Positions 12,506 to 24,645 are shown, numbered from the stretch's first letter. The stretch: DNA of 64,000 nucleotides from Portulaca oleracea (GCA_029582165.1 CM055877.1:8857855-8921854); one strand, 5' to 3'. The notes: generated by a model from the letters alone, not told the origin. Translations and numbers: made by a program.

Positions 12506-14396
12506 AAATCCCCCATGCTTAGCCCTTGTTTGTCCCTAACCAAGTCAAGACTCAAAAGAAAAGGAAAAGAAAGAAAAGAAAACAAAATAAAAGAAACCGG
12601 GACAAAAAGACTCAAAGAACTCAAATCAAAGAAAAATTAAAAGACTCAAAAGTAAAATAAAAATAAAAACGAAAATATTTATTTAATTACAACTCCTAAG
12701 GATGGCATTGATACATCATTCAACCAACCCAATCTAATCTATAGTACAGCCCAAGAATGAAGACAAAGTCAATTTACACGAGTAAATGAAGACAAAATAT
12801 ACAAGAATGACACTCATCATTTTCAACCAATCACCCTTATTCACCGATGAGAAAAGAATGCACATATTAAGCATGGAACTAGGTACGATTTGAGAGCAAA
12901 CCTCACATGGTAAACACTCCGCTCATGTGTTTAAACATATAAAGATGTTGTTTTTCTCATTACTCTAACCAAAGCAACAACCAACCACGTACTTGCTAAG
13001 AATCTCAACTCTCCACCACGAAAATGCAATGCAACAATGACAATCAAGAGGACTTTCAAGGGTTGTAACGGGGCTAGGGTTAAAGGGTAAGAAGTGGAAA
13101 ATATTTGGGATATGAGGAGCTAAAAGCCAAAGCTTGAAACTATTCCGCACCAATTCAACATACTATCATTCTCACCACTTATAATCAATCCAAATCAACA
13201 AATCAACCCCACAATCAATTGGAAACTTGCCTCAAAACAAAAGAAACACAATGCTAAACACTTTATTCTCTTTTTTTCATTTTTCCGGAATTTTCCGATT
13301 GTTTTTTTCTTTTTTTCACACCTTTTCTGTTTTTTTTTTGTTTTTTCTTTTTTTTTTCCTTTTTTTCATTGATTGAAACACTCACACACATATACAACAC
13401 ACTAGGCAAGCTCCAATTAACAACAACCTCAATGAACTCAATTGGGGAATCAAACCAATATTTACAACTCAAACCAATCCCCGCCTTAAACCAAACCACA
13501 AAAGTGACCACAATCAACCCAACTTCATACTCAAAACATTTCAAGCAATGGCTTAAGGATAGGAATTATGTAATCGGCCAGTGGCTTATAATGCGGGTTA
13601 TCAAGAAAAGAAATGGTCAAGGCTAGAAGGGGCTAACTACGGATATTATGATATAAACAGGTGGCCAAGGCTTGCGGGTTCATTCCTAATGCCTCTATCA
13701 TCTTGTCAAAGTACAACGCATGGCAATTTCAAGGAGATGCAAAGCAAATGAAGGAGGATACCACAATGATGAGTCACTCATGGAAATAAGACCAATAAAA
13801 ATGATTAGTCTTTTCTTTTAGGCTTATGTGGACTCACGGGTAACGCTCAACAATCAATACCCAGTTTAAAAAGATATGCATATGCACAATTCTCTCTTAA
13901 AATAGTGACAAAGGTAATCGGTCTCATTTTCCTAGCACAATTCTCACAACATTTAGCTTCACAACTCATGTCAATTCACAGAACTTCACAAATGGGCTAT
14001 ACAAGATTAAATCAAGTCAAAAGAAAACTATCTCGCCTAATCCTACTCAAAACTTTTCTTTTTAAAAACTTTTTTCAGATTTTCTAATTTTTTTTTGAGA
14101 TTTTTTCAACTTTTTTTTTTTCAAAAACTTTACAAGACTAAAAAAGAAAATAAAAAAATAAAAAAAAAAACAAACTAAGAAAAAGAAGAAACTAAACTAG
14201 AAAAACAAAAATAATCAAACCAAATCAAAACAAAAAGACTCAAAACAAGTAAAAATCAAAATAAAAAAACTCAAAATACACATATACACAAAGATGGATG
14301 AGAAAACCCCCCCATGCTTGAACCTAGCATTTTCCGCAATGCAAAACATAACACTAGAAACAAAGGAGGGATGGAGAAGGAAACCACAAAGATGAA
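12506..14396 (-). other. Athila 3' untranslated region with polypurine tract
   Basis: Immediately beside the 3' LTR (12506-12516) the minus strand reads GGGGGATTT, the polypurine tract. Further in, the DNA is dominated by homopurine/homopyrimidine runs (13262-13370 and 14080-14300). No coding region is recognisable. Such purine-rich spacers are common in Athila elements. Confidence 0.7.
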
Positions 14397-15668
14397 TCAA
14401 GGAGGAGGAGGTTGGGATGGACCACAGGTATGGTTTAGCTGCCAATCACGCATGGAACGCATTAAGGCAAGCATCTCAGCTTGGGTATGCTCAATTCTAC
14501 CCTGGGAGTCCCGAAGGGCTTGAAATTCATGCTCACAATAGACTTGGAGGTCGTTAAGCCTCTCTTCAAAGGTAGGCTCACTCACTCCCTCATCGTTCGG
14601 CTCATCATCACTACTTTCCCCACCCTCTTCATCCTCGCGGATGGCAAGTGGACCCGCAAAAGCAGGCTGGTTCGGGTTCAAAGGTGGTAGAAAGAGGATG
14701 TTAGGTACATGTTGGATGGTCACATTATCATTGGGAAGCCGCATCAATTCATTGTTAGGGTACCGCCACAAAACAGCAGCCCCGTCCAATGCACACATTT
14801 TCATAAAACAAAAAGTCTTGGCATCCAAAGGCAAAGGTCCACCAACCAAATCTCTTTGATGGCGAACAGGGTCCCAACCAAAATGTCTCGCTAACACAGT
14901 AAGCAAACCCCCCATAACAATATCCCCTTTCCCAAGGCTAGCATGTCGTGCTAAATGAAGAGCAAAAAGGGCAGCGGGATTAACATCAGGGCGAGCATAG
15001 TACATGCCCCACAACACATAAAATTCGGCTTTAGAAGCCACATTCATACTGTCACCTCGACCAAACATACCACATGATAAAATCCGCTGAGTAACCCGAA
15101 AAGTCGGATTGCGGATGACAGTGCACTTTGAGTCACGGGGCCTATAGTTAGGCCGTGTGGTAAGGAACCGCCAAAAGGTTTTGGGGTTCCAGTCATCATC
15201 ACTAGGGACCTCTCTCTTCCTACGGTAAGTTATAACAGGAAGTTGAAAAATCTCAGCAAATTCAGCCAAAGTCAGGGAATGGGTCTCTTCATCAATGTGA
15301 AAACTAATCAAACCATCCCTAGTGGCCAAATCTACTTCAAAAGTGCTAAGCACCTCCAAGGTCAGGTTCCTATAAGTTGGTTCTCTCATTCGAGCAAAGC
15401 GTAACATGCCACATCTATTTAACAACCATTCAACATCAGTTAACATGCCAATTGATTCTAAAAATGGTTCATGCATATACCTAGTGGCCACAACTCTACG
15501 CTTGCTCAAAGCAAGATAACGATCATACATTTCACCTTCGAGATTAAAGGGATTGTTACCTCGGCTTTGACGAGACGAACGCGCGCCTTTATCCCGACCC
15601 GTGCTTGCATCATCTTTCCTCCTCTTTGAAGAAGGCTCCTCTTGAACTTGACCGCGTCCCCTAGCCAT
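14397..15668 (-). CDS. Athila third ORF (env-position protein), 423 aa, uninterrupted
   Basis: A complete 423-codon minus-strand ORF starting MARGRGQVQEEPSSKRRKDD. It has a basic, Ser-rich N-terminus (residues 1-40), then a globular region with NPFNLEGEMYDRYLAL and FLSTFE-like text (STFEVDLATRDG), and an acidic linker (IREDEEGGESSDDEPNDEG) before a helical C-terminus. This is the kind of protein found in the env position of Athila elements and annotated as an Athila ORF or plant transposon protein. I see no clear signal peptide or membrane segment, so an envelope role is not supported by sequence. It is notable that this ORF stays open while gag-pol is broken. Confidence 0.8.
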   Translation of the reverse strand: MARGRGQVQEEPSSKRRKDDASTGRDKGARSSRQSRGNNPFNLEGEMYDRYLALSKRRVVATRYMHEPFLESIGMLTDVEWLLNRCGMLRFARMREPTYRNLTLEVLSTFEVDLATRDGLISFHIDEETHSLTLAEFAEIFQLPVITYRRKREVPSDDDWNPKTFWRFLTTRPNYRPRDSKCTVIRNPTFRVTQRILSCGMFGRGDSMNVASKAEFYVLWGMYYARPDVNPAALFALHLARHASLGKGDIVMGGLLTVLARHFGWDPVRHQRDLVGGPLPLDAKTFCFMKMCALDGAAVLWRYPNNELMRLPNDNVTIQHVPNILFLPPLNPNQPAFAGPLAIREDEEGGESSDDEPNDEGVSEPTFEERLNDLQVYCEHEFQALRDSQGRIEHTQAEMLALMRSMRDWQLNHTCGPSQPPPP

Positions 15669-17258
15669 CTTTTACAAAAACAAATTTTACAACAACGTTA
15701 GTTATATACAAAAGTGCAAAAGACTCAAAATCGATGGTGAAGTTAGTTTGTACATACCATCGAAGACTCAAAAAAACAAAACAAAGAAACACTAACCAAG
15801 ACTCCTAAGACAAAGTCTAGCAAAGAGGTAGGCTGAAACAATATTTACAACCCACCAACTAAACAAATCAAAATCAAGAGCAACACTACTAGGAACACTA
15901 CAATGGTGAATGACAAAGTATATACAAATCACCACTACTCTTAACTACAACTAAATGAAACTATAACTAAAGCAAGAACAAAGTTAGCTATACACAAGGA
16001 CTAATTAGTACCACCAAAACTCAATGTATATACATCCAACCAAGTATACATACTAATTCTTGAGACAACACATCAAATACACAACCAAACCAAACCCAAA
16101 GCATAGCAATTACTCTCCAAACAATTCAACCAAGATAAGAGAAATCAAAGTTGAATAATTTAAACAAAATTAGCAATAGGGTTCGAATTAACCTCAAGAA
16201 TCGAATAGGGCATCCACCAAATCAAATCAATTAAGCACAAATAAACCCTAAATTCAAACACCAAGACAATGTGTCTCAAAAAAAAATTAGCAAATTAAGC
16301 AAAGAAAAACTAAAAATTAACAAGAATCAAAACTAAAAATTAACAAGAATCAAACCTGTTACAAGAGAATGGAGAAGAAAGGAGGAGACTTGGAATGATT
16401 AGGGTTTAGGGTTTAAGAGCTGAGTGTGGTGGGTGTGAAGTGTGGCTGGGCGAAGCGAAGAAAGAATGGGGGCGAGCAGAAGAAATGGTTGGGCGAGAGG
16501 TGAGTGGCGAGCAATGCGCGAGCAGCAGGAAGCGTGGGCTAGGCGCACGAGGAGAAGAGTGGGGCAGGGAAAAGGGTTGTGGAGAGGCGAGAACGAGAAT
16601 GGAGAAGAAAGGAGGAGCGTTGTGTGAGAAAGGGAGGAGAAGTGGGAGCTGGGAGATGGCACGGACCGAGCCAAGGGGGAAAAGAAGGAAGGCAAACTGA
16701 GTTTTTTTTTTTTAGGGTTTTCGATGGAGGCACGGGTAGTGCCATATGAGCACGGACCGTGTCTCCTTTACCTGATCAATCCTGGAGTTTCTGGAGGGGC
16801 GCACGGACCGTGCCGCCTAAGACACCAGTCGTGCCATTCGTAGTCTCTTTGTAGGTCTCGAGTTCAAATCCCACAAGACCCTCAACTCTCAATTATACAT
16901 TTTTTCTTCTTTTCACTCATTCTTCTTTTGGATTTCACTCATTGCTTTACATGCCACCCTTTCTCACTCAAAATATATTCACTCATTTATTTTTACAATC
17001 CCTCCTTTTCCACTCAAAATTTTTTCTTCATTCATTTATTTTTCAACTCTCTCTTTTTTTCCATCTCTCGTTTTTTTTCCTTTCTTTTTTTTTTTGTCTT
17101 TTTTTTGTTTTGTTTCAAAAATTTCCTCAATACAAAAACAAAAGAAAAGAAACCTCTAAAAATCCTAAAAAAGTTGAAAAATAAAATTACGAAAAAAATC
17201 TAAAAATCCTAAAAATAAAAATAAAAATGTAAAATAAAATAAAAATAAAAATAAAGCA
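15669..17258 (-). other. Athila spacer between pol and third ORF
   Basis: About 1.6 kb without a recognisable gene. It holds a GA-rich stretch (16370-16700), T-rich runs (17050-17120) and several copies of a near-palindromic CACGGACCGTG motif (around 16661, 16734-16765 and 16801-16815) like those in the LTR. A splice signal for a subgenomic message could lie here, but I cannot define one. Confidence 0.6.
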
Positions 17259-19286
17259 TTAAAAACTTGGGTTTCCTCCCAAGAAGCGCTTGTTTAACGT
17301 CCTAAGCTTGACCAAGTACCTCTCAAACCGTACTGGGATCGGTGAGGTTGAAGCTTTGGCGATCGTCAAGAGGTTGACCAACCAAATAGGGCTTAAGTCT
17401 ATGCCCATTGACTGTGAATGGCTCGGAATTATCCCCCAAATCTCAACCGCACCATGGGGGAAAACCTTCGAAACTCTAAAAGGACCCGACCATCGGGACT
17501 TAAGCTTGCCCGGAAAGAATTTCAACCTTGAATTAAACAACAACACTTGGTCTTCTTCTTCAAATCTCTTCTTGAAGATGTGTTTGTCATGCCATCTCTT
17601 AGTCCTCTCCTTGTATAACTTGGCACTATCATAGGCCTCCAACCTCAATTCATCAAGCTCTTGAAGTTGCAACATCCTCTTTTCTCCAACCTTTGCAAGG
17701 TCGAAGTTAAGAGTTCGAACAGCCCAAAAAGCCTTGTGTTCCATCTCAACCGGCAAATGACAAGCTTTTCCATATACTAACCGGTATGGAGTTGTTCCCA
17801 ATGGAGTCTTGAATGCGGTCCGGTAGGCCCACAATGCATCATCTAGCTTAAGAGACCAATCTTTCCTCGAACGGTTGACCGTCTTCTCCAATACGCTCTT
17901 GATTTCCCGGTTAGAAAGCTCCACTTGGCCACTAGTTTGGGGATGATATGGTGTAGCAACTCGATGTGTCACCCCATACTTGGCCAAAAGAGCATCAAGA
18001 GGCCGATTGCAAAAATGAGTGCCATTGTCACTCAATAAGGCCCGTGGAGTTCCAAATCTTGCAAAAATCTTCTTGAGGAACTTTATCACCACCTTGGAAT
18101 CATTAGTGGGTGTTGCAATTGCTTCAACCCACTTTGAAACGTAATCGACCGCCACCAAAATGTAGAGGTTATTGTGAGAAGGAGGGAAAGGACCCATGAA
18201 GTCTATCCCCCACACATCGAAAAGTTCCACCTCTAAAATGTAGTGTTGTGGCATCTCATTTCTCTTGGAAATGCTTCCGGATCTCTGGCACTTGTCACAT
18301 GAAAGTACAAAATTTCTCACATCCTTGGAGAGTGTAGGCCAATAGAACCCGGCTTGGAGCACCTTTGCAACGGTCTTGTCGGTGCTAAAGTGAGCACCAC
18401 AAGTAGCGGTATGACAATGGTGAAGCACACTTTGAACTTCATCTTTTGGCAAACATCTTCTATACACTCCATCCCCACAAAGCTTATAAAGTAAAGGCTC
18501 CTCCCAAACATATCTTCTCAACTCGGAAAGGAACCTCTTCTTTTGTTGCCATGACATCTCCGGGGGAAGTACACCACTAACAATGAAGTTCACTATATCC
18601 GCATACCAAGGGACGACTTGATGAGCAAGAACATAGAGTTGCTCATGTGGAAAGGAATCATCAATGGGAATGTCGTCATCACTTTGAGCCTCAAGTTGCA
18701 ATCTTGAAAGATGGTCGACCACCACATTCTGCAATCCGGGTTTGTCTCGGATCTCGAGGTCAAACTCTTGGAGTAAGAGGACCCAACGAATGAGGCGAGG
18801 CTTAGAATCCGCCTTAGTCAAAAGGTGCCGTAGAGCAGCATGATCCGTGAACACAATCACCTTGGAATTGATCAAATAAGAGCGGAATTTGTCCAAAGCG
18901 AAGACAACCGCTAAGAACTCCTTCTCGGTAGTGGCATAATTAACCTGAGCTCCATCCAACGTCTTGCTTGCATAGTAAATCACATAGGGCTTGTTGTCCT
19001 TCCGTTGGCCCAAAACAGCCCCCACCGCATGATCGCTTGCATCGCACATCACTTCAAAGGGCAAATCCCAATCCGGTGCTTGTACGATGGGGGCGGTGAT
19101 CAAAGCTTCCTTTAACCTGAGAAAAGCACTCAAACATTCTTCATTAAAGTCAAAGGGCACATCTTTGATGAGCAATTGGGTGAGTGGTTTTGCAATTTTT
19201 GAAAAATCTTTTATGAACCGCCAGTAAAAACCAACATGTCCAAGAAAACTTCTACTCCCTTTATAGATTTGGCGGCAATTTTTCAA
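17259..19286 (-). pseudogene. Athila RNase H and integrase
   Basis: A 675-codon open stretch. Residues 10-40 are the RT-RNase H connection ([19 protein letters not shown]). RNase H follows, with [12 protein letters not shown] (Asp82), [12 protein letters not shown] and [11 protein letters not shown], ending DHLSRL (about 196). Integrase then has a zinc finger (HHCHTATCG near 289-297, CDKC at 330-333) and a full catalytic triad: D362 ([10 protein letters not shown]), D420 (LLSDNGTHF) and E456 ([11 protein letters not shown]). It ends with the WSGPF-type C-terminal domain. This stretch looks potentially functional, but a frameshift near 19270 cuts it off from RT. Confidence 0.92.
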
Positions 19287-20319
19287 TCACCTCCACCTTT
19301 GCTCTATCAACTTCAATGCCCTTGGAGGAAACAACATGACCAAGAACTACCCCCTCTTGCACCATAAAATGGCACTTTTCCCAATTCAAAACCAAGTTAA
19401 CTTCTTCACATCGTTTTAGCACCATTTTCAAATTATTCAAACAATGATCAAATGAGGTGCCATAAACAGAAAAATCATCCATAAAAACCTCCATTATGTC
19501 CTCAATAAATTGGGAGAATATAGCCATCATACATCTTTGAAAGGTAGCGGGTGCATTACACAACCCGAATGGCATTCTCCGATATGCAAAGGTTCCATAA
19601 GGACAAGTAAACGTGGTTTTCTCTTGGTCTTTTGGGTGAATCGGGATTTGGAAAAATCCGGAATAGCCATCTAGGTAGCAAAAATGGGAATTCTTTGCAA
19701 GTCTTTCTAGCATTTGGTCTACAAAAGGGAGGGGAAAGTGGTCTTTCCAGGTGGCTTTGTTCAATTTCCTATAGTCAATACACATTCGCCAACCAGTGAC
19801 TGTTCTAGTGGGGATCAATTCATTTCTATCATTTTTCACAACAGTCATTCCCCCCTTTTTAGGCACAACATGGACCGGGCTTACCCACTCACTATCGGAG
19901 ATAGGGTAGATAATACCGGCCTTCAACAATTTCAAAACCTCTTTTTTCACAACAGCTTTTATGGTAGGATTAAGCCTCCTTTGATGCTCAATGGATGGCT
20001 TATGGTTTTCCTCCATGAGGATGTGATGCATGCAAAACGAAGGGTGAATCCCCTTTAGGTCGTCAAGAGTGTATCCTATGGCATTGCGATGCAATCTTAA
20101 AACTTCCAACAAAGCAGAATTTTCAGATTTGTTTAAGTTTGCATTCACAATGACAAGATATGTGGAATCAGGACCTAGAAACTCATACCTCAAAGAAGAT
20201 GGGAGAGGCTTCAATTCTAACTCCGGAGCCTTTTTCGCAGCATGTGTAGGCTCTTCTTCCACCTCCAGCTTCTCAACCTTGGCAAACCCCGGTGGGATGG
20301 GTGGGGATGCTTCCAACAA
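19261..20319 (-). pseudogene. Athila reverse transcriptase
   Basis: A 352-codon stretch covering the RT domain: KAGIIYPISDSEWVSPVHVV, GWRMCIDYRKLNKAT, CYLDGYSGFFQIPIHP (catalytic Asp217), MPFGLCNAPATFQRCMM and the active-site box EVFMDDFSVYG (279-287), then VLGHVVSSKGIEVD. All three catalytic aspartates are present. The open stretch stops at KLPPNL where PPPTT would be usual, so a small indel shifts the frame into the RNase H/integrase stretch. Confidence 0.93.
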
Positions 20320-20352
20320 CTCGGCAGAAATAGCAACTTCGGGGTTGTCATC

Positions 20353-20890
20353 CTACAAAGATTCACAAAACAGTAAACATTGCTCAAGTGGATCATCACT
20401 TGGCCCCTGGTTAGACTCATATTCCCTAACTATTCCCTCAATCGAATCAACGAAATTACAATCATCGGAAATAGAAGGAAATTTTGAAGCTTTATTCACA
20501 TTAAACTCAATTTTATCACTTCCCACATCAAAAGTCATCTTGCCATTTTTCACATCAACACAACACTCAAGTGGCCAGAAAGGCCTCCCAAGAATGATTG
20601 GGGTGCAAGTCCTCATTCATATCAAGTATCACAAAGTCAATGAGCACAAAGATGTCACCCACCTTGATAGGGACATCCTCAAGTATACCAAGGGTATTTC
20701 ACGAGCAGTCGTGACAAGTTGTAGGGACATGGTAGTGGGTTTCAGCTCACCCATACCAAGTTTTTGAGACAAAGAAAGAGGCATCAAGTTCACACTTGAC
20801 CCTAAATCACACAAAGCACGATCAATAAAAACATTCCCTACAACACATGGAATGGTGAAGCTACCGGGATCCTTAAGCTTAGGAGGAAGC
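20353..20890 (-). pseudogene. Athila aspartic protease, frameshifted
   Basis: The active-site motif CDLGSSVNLMPLS lies near 20806 in the gag frame, and the second conserved part (PIILGRPF) lies in another frame at 20353-20616. Between them, near 20685-20700 and again near 20610-20640, single-base changes alter the frame (the expected VILDMNED text can be read in a third frame). The protein would cleave the polyprotein; this copy cannot form it. Confidence 0.8.
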
Positions 20891-22629
20891 TTGTTTTGGA
20901 TCGCGGCGCTACAATGGTCAATCAAAGCCATTGTCTCATGCTCTTCTAGCCTTCTTTTGTTGCTTAATATTTCTTTCAAAAATTTGGCATAGGCGGGCAT
21001 TTGAGACAAAGCCTCGGTGAATGGAATGCTAATCTCGAGCTTCTTGATGACCTCCAAGAACTTCCTAAATTGTTTGTCAAGTTTCGCCCTAGCCAATCTT
21101 TGAGGGAAAGGCACGGGCGGAGTATAAATCCTTTGGGGAGTTTTCGGAAGGTCATTAGAAACCTCGTTCTCTTTTTGCACATCAACATCAATCACAGAAT
21201 CATTGGAGGGTGGAGACACCTCTTCATCAACCACAACATTCTCAGCATCAATCACAACATTTTCAACATCCTTAGGCACATCAATCACCACATGCTCAAT
21301 CCTAGGGTCTTTAGGCCCCTCCAATTGTGTCCCACTCCTTAAGGTTATGGCTTGACATTGTTCATTAGGGTTGGGTATGGGCTTTCCGGGAAGCATTCCC
21401 GGAGGGGTAGTGGAGGTACTAGCTTGAATAGCAATTTGGTTCTCAAGCATTTGAGTGTGGGTGCTCATAAGGTCAACTTTAGTAGCTAAGGCCTTAATCA
21501 CCTCATCTTGTTTTTGTTGATGCTCAAGTTGCCGTTGTTGGTGTTGTTGTTGAGACAACATCAAAGCTTGTATCAAGGCCTCTAGGTTAGGCTTTTGGGA
21601 AGCTTGTGGTGGAGGTGCTTGGGTTTGTCTTTGCCCTTGGGGTTGACCCATTTGGTTATTGTTCCGGTACGAAAAGTTCGGGTGGAACCTAAGACCGGGA
21701 TTGTAAGTATTGGAAAAAGGGTCAAAGTTTTGCCTATTAGAAGGGTTACCAACGTAGTTAACCACTTCGGTCGATTCATTGCTAACCAACCCACTAGGAC
21801 AATTCAAGGTCTCATGTTCATATGATTGACACGACGCACATGGTTGGGGAGGGGGAACATTCACATTCAACATATCCATCTTCTTAGTCATGGCATCCAA
21901 TTTAGTATTCAACATAGAAATAGCATCAACATCATACTTACCTCTCGTCCTCTTGGAACGGGGCTTTGACCACTGGTAGCTATTGATCGCCATTTCCTCA
22001 ATCAACGTTTGAAGTTCCGCCACTGCTTTGGACATGATGTTGCCTCCCGCCGCCGCCAAGATGTTGGCCCTCAAGTTGTCATCCACCCCATTGTAGAAAG
22101 CTTGTATCGGGACCCATGGTTCGAAACCATGGTGGGGGCATTGACGTAAGAGGTCCTTGAACCTCTCCCATGCTTCATAGAGGGACTCATCCGGCTCTTG
22201 GACAAATGTTGAAATTTGATTCCGGAGGCTCGTCAACTTGCTAGGAGGAAAGTACTTCGTCAAGAATACGCTAGCAAGTTGGTCAAAAGTGGTGATGGCG
22301 GAGCTTGATGGAAGAGAGTCCAACCACTCCCACGCCTTCCCTTCAAGTGAGAAGGGGAACAATCACAACTTGATTGCATCGAGCGTTGCACCATTTGCCT
22401 TAAATGTCTCACATGCTTGGTTGAAAAGGTGAAGGTGCCGGTTGGGATCTTCATTGGGAAGGCCATGGAATGGGTTGGCCTTCACCAAATTGATGAGTGA
22501 ACTCCTCAGCTCGAAATCATTAGAGGCCACATTTGGAGGATTTATGGCGGAGGGTTGATTTGTGACGTTGGGCATCACATAAGAGCCAAGCATGACTCTA
22601 GGCTCGCCGCCACCGCCACCACCGGACAT
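20629..22629 (-). pseudogene. Athila gag with an in-frame stop
   Basis: Starts at the minus-strand ATG 22629 (MSGGGGGGEPRVMLG). It reads 88 codons to a TGA at 22363-22365 (DAIKL then stop; an Arg codon CGA changed to TGA is likely), then continues open in the same frame for 577 codons. Capsid features follow the stop (LFPFSLEGKAWEWLDSLP), with an E-rich YEAWERFKDLLRQCPHHGF segment. A CCHC zinc knuckle is present (C-AS-C-QSYE-H-ETLN-C), then a Gln-rich coiled stretch (LSQQQHQQRQLEHQQKQ). The frame runs into the protease active site. Confidence 0.9.
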
Positions 22630-22868
22630 GGCGTTCTTTCACTTGGAGTTTTCTTCTTGCTTTCTCCGGGCGTGCTCTAACTTTTGCTTCTTTCGCCGGG
22701 AGCGAAAGGTTCTTTCGATTTCAGGATCAAACTCGAAGAGTGGAGCTTTTTGCATGCACGTAGAGTAAACCTGGCAAGACAAAACCAAAACACCAAGGAA
22801 AATCAAAACAGAAAATAAATGACTTAGACAACCTTAGGGTATTTGTTCAATGGCTGGCTAGGGACAAA

Positions 22869-22887
22869 GTCCCCGGCAACGGCGCCA
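22869..22887 (-). other. Primer binding site (tRNA-Asp type)
   Basis: The minus strand reads TGGCGCCGTTGCCGGGGAC, the complement of a plant tRNA-Asp 3' end as used by Athila/Tat elements. It lies a few bases from the LTR. Confidence 0.92.
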
Positions 22888-22893
22888 AAAACT

Positions 22894-24318
22894 TGATAGG
22901 CCGCAAGTGCACGGGTGAAATTGTAGCATGAATCAAGGTCGTTCCCACAGGGACTTTTCCTTTCAACGCACTGAACTAGCCTCCTAATTGATTGCTAAGC
23001 CGATCGGGATTTTGTTTGAAGCAACCAACTCTATTTCTATTCACTACTCAAAGCGAACAAACAAATATTCACACAATTTACTTGGATTTATCAAGATAAA
23101 AAGACGTTCAGGGGATAAAACCTAAGTCAAGTAACGAATCAACGATATGGATTGAACACTCATTTCATTAGTTTGCACAATCAAGGTTCGATAATTGCAT
23201 AGAATACTTCGCAATGAGATTTTGCCACTAGAGCGAATTGCCAAGACAAACCAATCACCTACTTTCGTGGTTATTTTGATTTAATCAAGGTTAAATATCT
23301 AATTATCTCAAGAACCCTAATTAAAAACCTCTATGTCTAGACAATTTTTAATTAGTTTAACCTAGGTTTTCGAGATATCAAACTTCTCCTTTCGGTACTT
23401 CGTTCAACAACCTAATTACATGCAATTAGTGATCAAACAAAAGCAATAACAATTCAATTCAAAGGCCAAAAAGATTGCAACAAACTAAATTCATGATTAT
23501 TCGATCCAACAAAGTCAATTCATCAAACAACTTCAAAGGTTCATCCCCCAAACTAAAAAGAACTACTCACTACTCATGTTTGCAACTACAAAGCAATTGA
23601 AATCTATTCTAGAAAGCATATAAAATCTATGAGAGAATGAGAAATAAACCAAAGGGAAGAACAATCTTGCTAGGAATCAACAATGGAGGACTTTTGCTCC
23701 TCCACTTCAAAGTGTGTTCAAATTGCTCTTCAATCTTCAATCTTCTCTCAATCTTCAATGGTGGATGGATAATGGATGATGAAGGATATGGATTAGGGTT
23801 AGGTTATGGAATGGGAGATGGTAGAATGATGATTTTCCCCAAAGACAGCCGGAAATCACAATAATATAGGCAAATTCCAACTTGAAACCGCCGGAAACAA
23901 AAAGACGCATGCCACATGGACCGCGCCAGGGGTGACACGGACCATGCCCCCGTAGGCACTACCCGTGTCGCTGCACTACAAAAATTTCCAAACTTTCTGG
24001 TCATAGGCACTACCCGTGCCACTGCTGACACCACCTGTATCACTGTAGACTCGGGCCTAGGAGCTGTTTTGGGCCATTGTTTGGGCCTTGGGTGATCCAA
24101 CTTCACATTTCTTGGTCCTTTATGCACACAACTTGGATCTACACTTGATTTTTGGCTCAGTTTACATCGATTCTTCACAAATTCCCTACAAAACTCACCA
24201 AACTCCAAACCAAGCGTAATATGGGAGATTCGGGCATAAAATAATACAATCACATCAAATATTCCCCAAATTCTCATCAAAACAACCAAGTTTTCATATA
24301 TACACGAAGTACTTATCA
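22894..24318 (-). repeat. Athila 5' LTR (complete, 1425 bp)
   Basis: Runs from TGATAGG at 22894 (LTR 3' end) to ...CTTATCA at 24318 (LTR 5' end). Its last 674 bp match the 3' LTR remnant. It contains a cluster of GACACGGACCG-like repeats at about 23915-24040. Cassandra LTR sequence begins at the very next base. Confidence 0.92.
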
Positions 24319-24511
24319 CGTGCTTCGTCCTCGCTCTGCCTGGGAAAACTTCCCAGGAGGTCACCCATCCTTAGACTACTCCCAGCCAAACACGCTTAAC
24401 TGAGGAGTTCCCAACGGATGAGCTACCATAAAAGAAGGTGCACCTTGGTGATATAAGTAGTCATTTCAATCCTTCTAAGCCACACTTTAACCACATATCC
24501 GGGGTATTACA
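24319..24511 (-). repeat. Cassandra LTR, truncated by Athila
   Basis: About 193 bp of a minus-strand LTR, beginning TGTAATACCCC at 24511 and cut at 24319 where the Athila LTR begins. The 5S box C is present (GGATGGGTGACCTCCTGG on the minus strand). About 100 bp should continue on the far side of the Athila element. Confidence 0.88.
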
Positions 24512-24645
24512 TTCACCCCCACTTAACCGCACAATGTCCTCGTTGTGTCACAATCCACTCCAGAATCTTTGCCCGGCTAGGTGACTGCCCATGGCTCTCC
24601 CTCCACTAGCGCAACTCATGGTCGCGGGTCGGTTTTGATACCATC
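24512..24645 (-). other. Cassandra internal domain (minus strand)
   Basis: 134 bp between two minus-strand LTRs. The PBS reads TGGTATCAAAACC, two substitutions from the usual TGGTATCAGAGCC. A GGGGGTGAAT purine tract abuts the truncated LTR. Confidence 0.85.

Larger units (their letters stand above)
11836..24318 (-). mobile_element. Athila-type Ty3/gypsy retrotransposon, 3' LTR interrupted by the chromovirus
   Basis: Read on the minus strand: 5' LTR (22894-24318), a PBS of tRNA-Asp type, gag, protease, RT, RNase H and integrase, a separate third ORF, a polypurine tract and a 3' LTR remnant (11836-12505). The tRNA-Asp PBS, the FMDD-type RT, the long spacer and the extra ORF after pol are typical of Athila. 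The remainder of the 3' LTR should lie left of the chromovirus, outside the window. The two LTR stretches differ clearly more than the two chromovirus LTRs, which agrees with an older insertion. gag-pol contains an in-frame stop and at least three frameshifts. Confidence 0.9.

Noticed and set aside
14397..15668. Viral envelope glycoprotein
   Set aside because: The Athila third ORF occupies the env position but shows no signal peptide, fusion peptide or transmembrane anchor.
16397..16415. Telomere-like AGGGTTTAGGGTTTA (also CCCTAAACCCTAAA near 42735)
   Set aside because: Only two units each; such telo-box words are common in plant DNA and do not indicate a telomere or fusion.
16440..16745. 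Overlapping ORFs in the GA-rich Athila spacer
   Set aside because: Composition-driven open frames on both strands without family features.
16861..16890. tRNA B-box-like GAGTTCAAATCCC
   Set aside because: No matching A box or cloverleaf could be drawn upstream.
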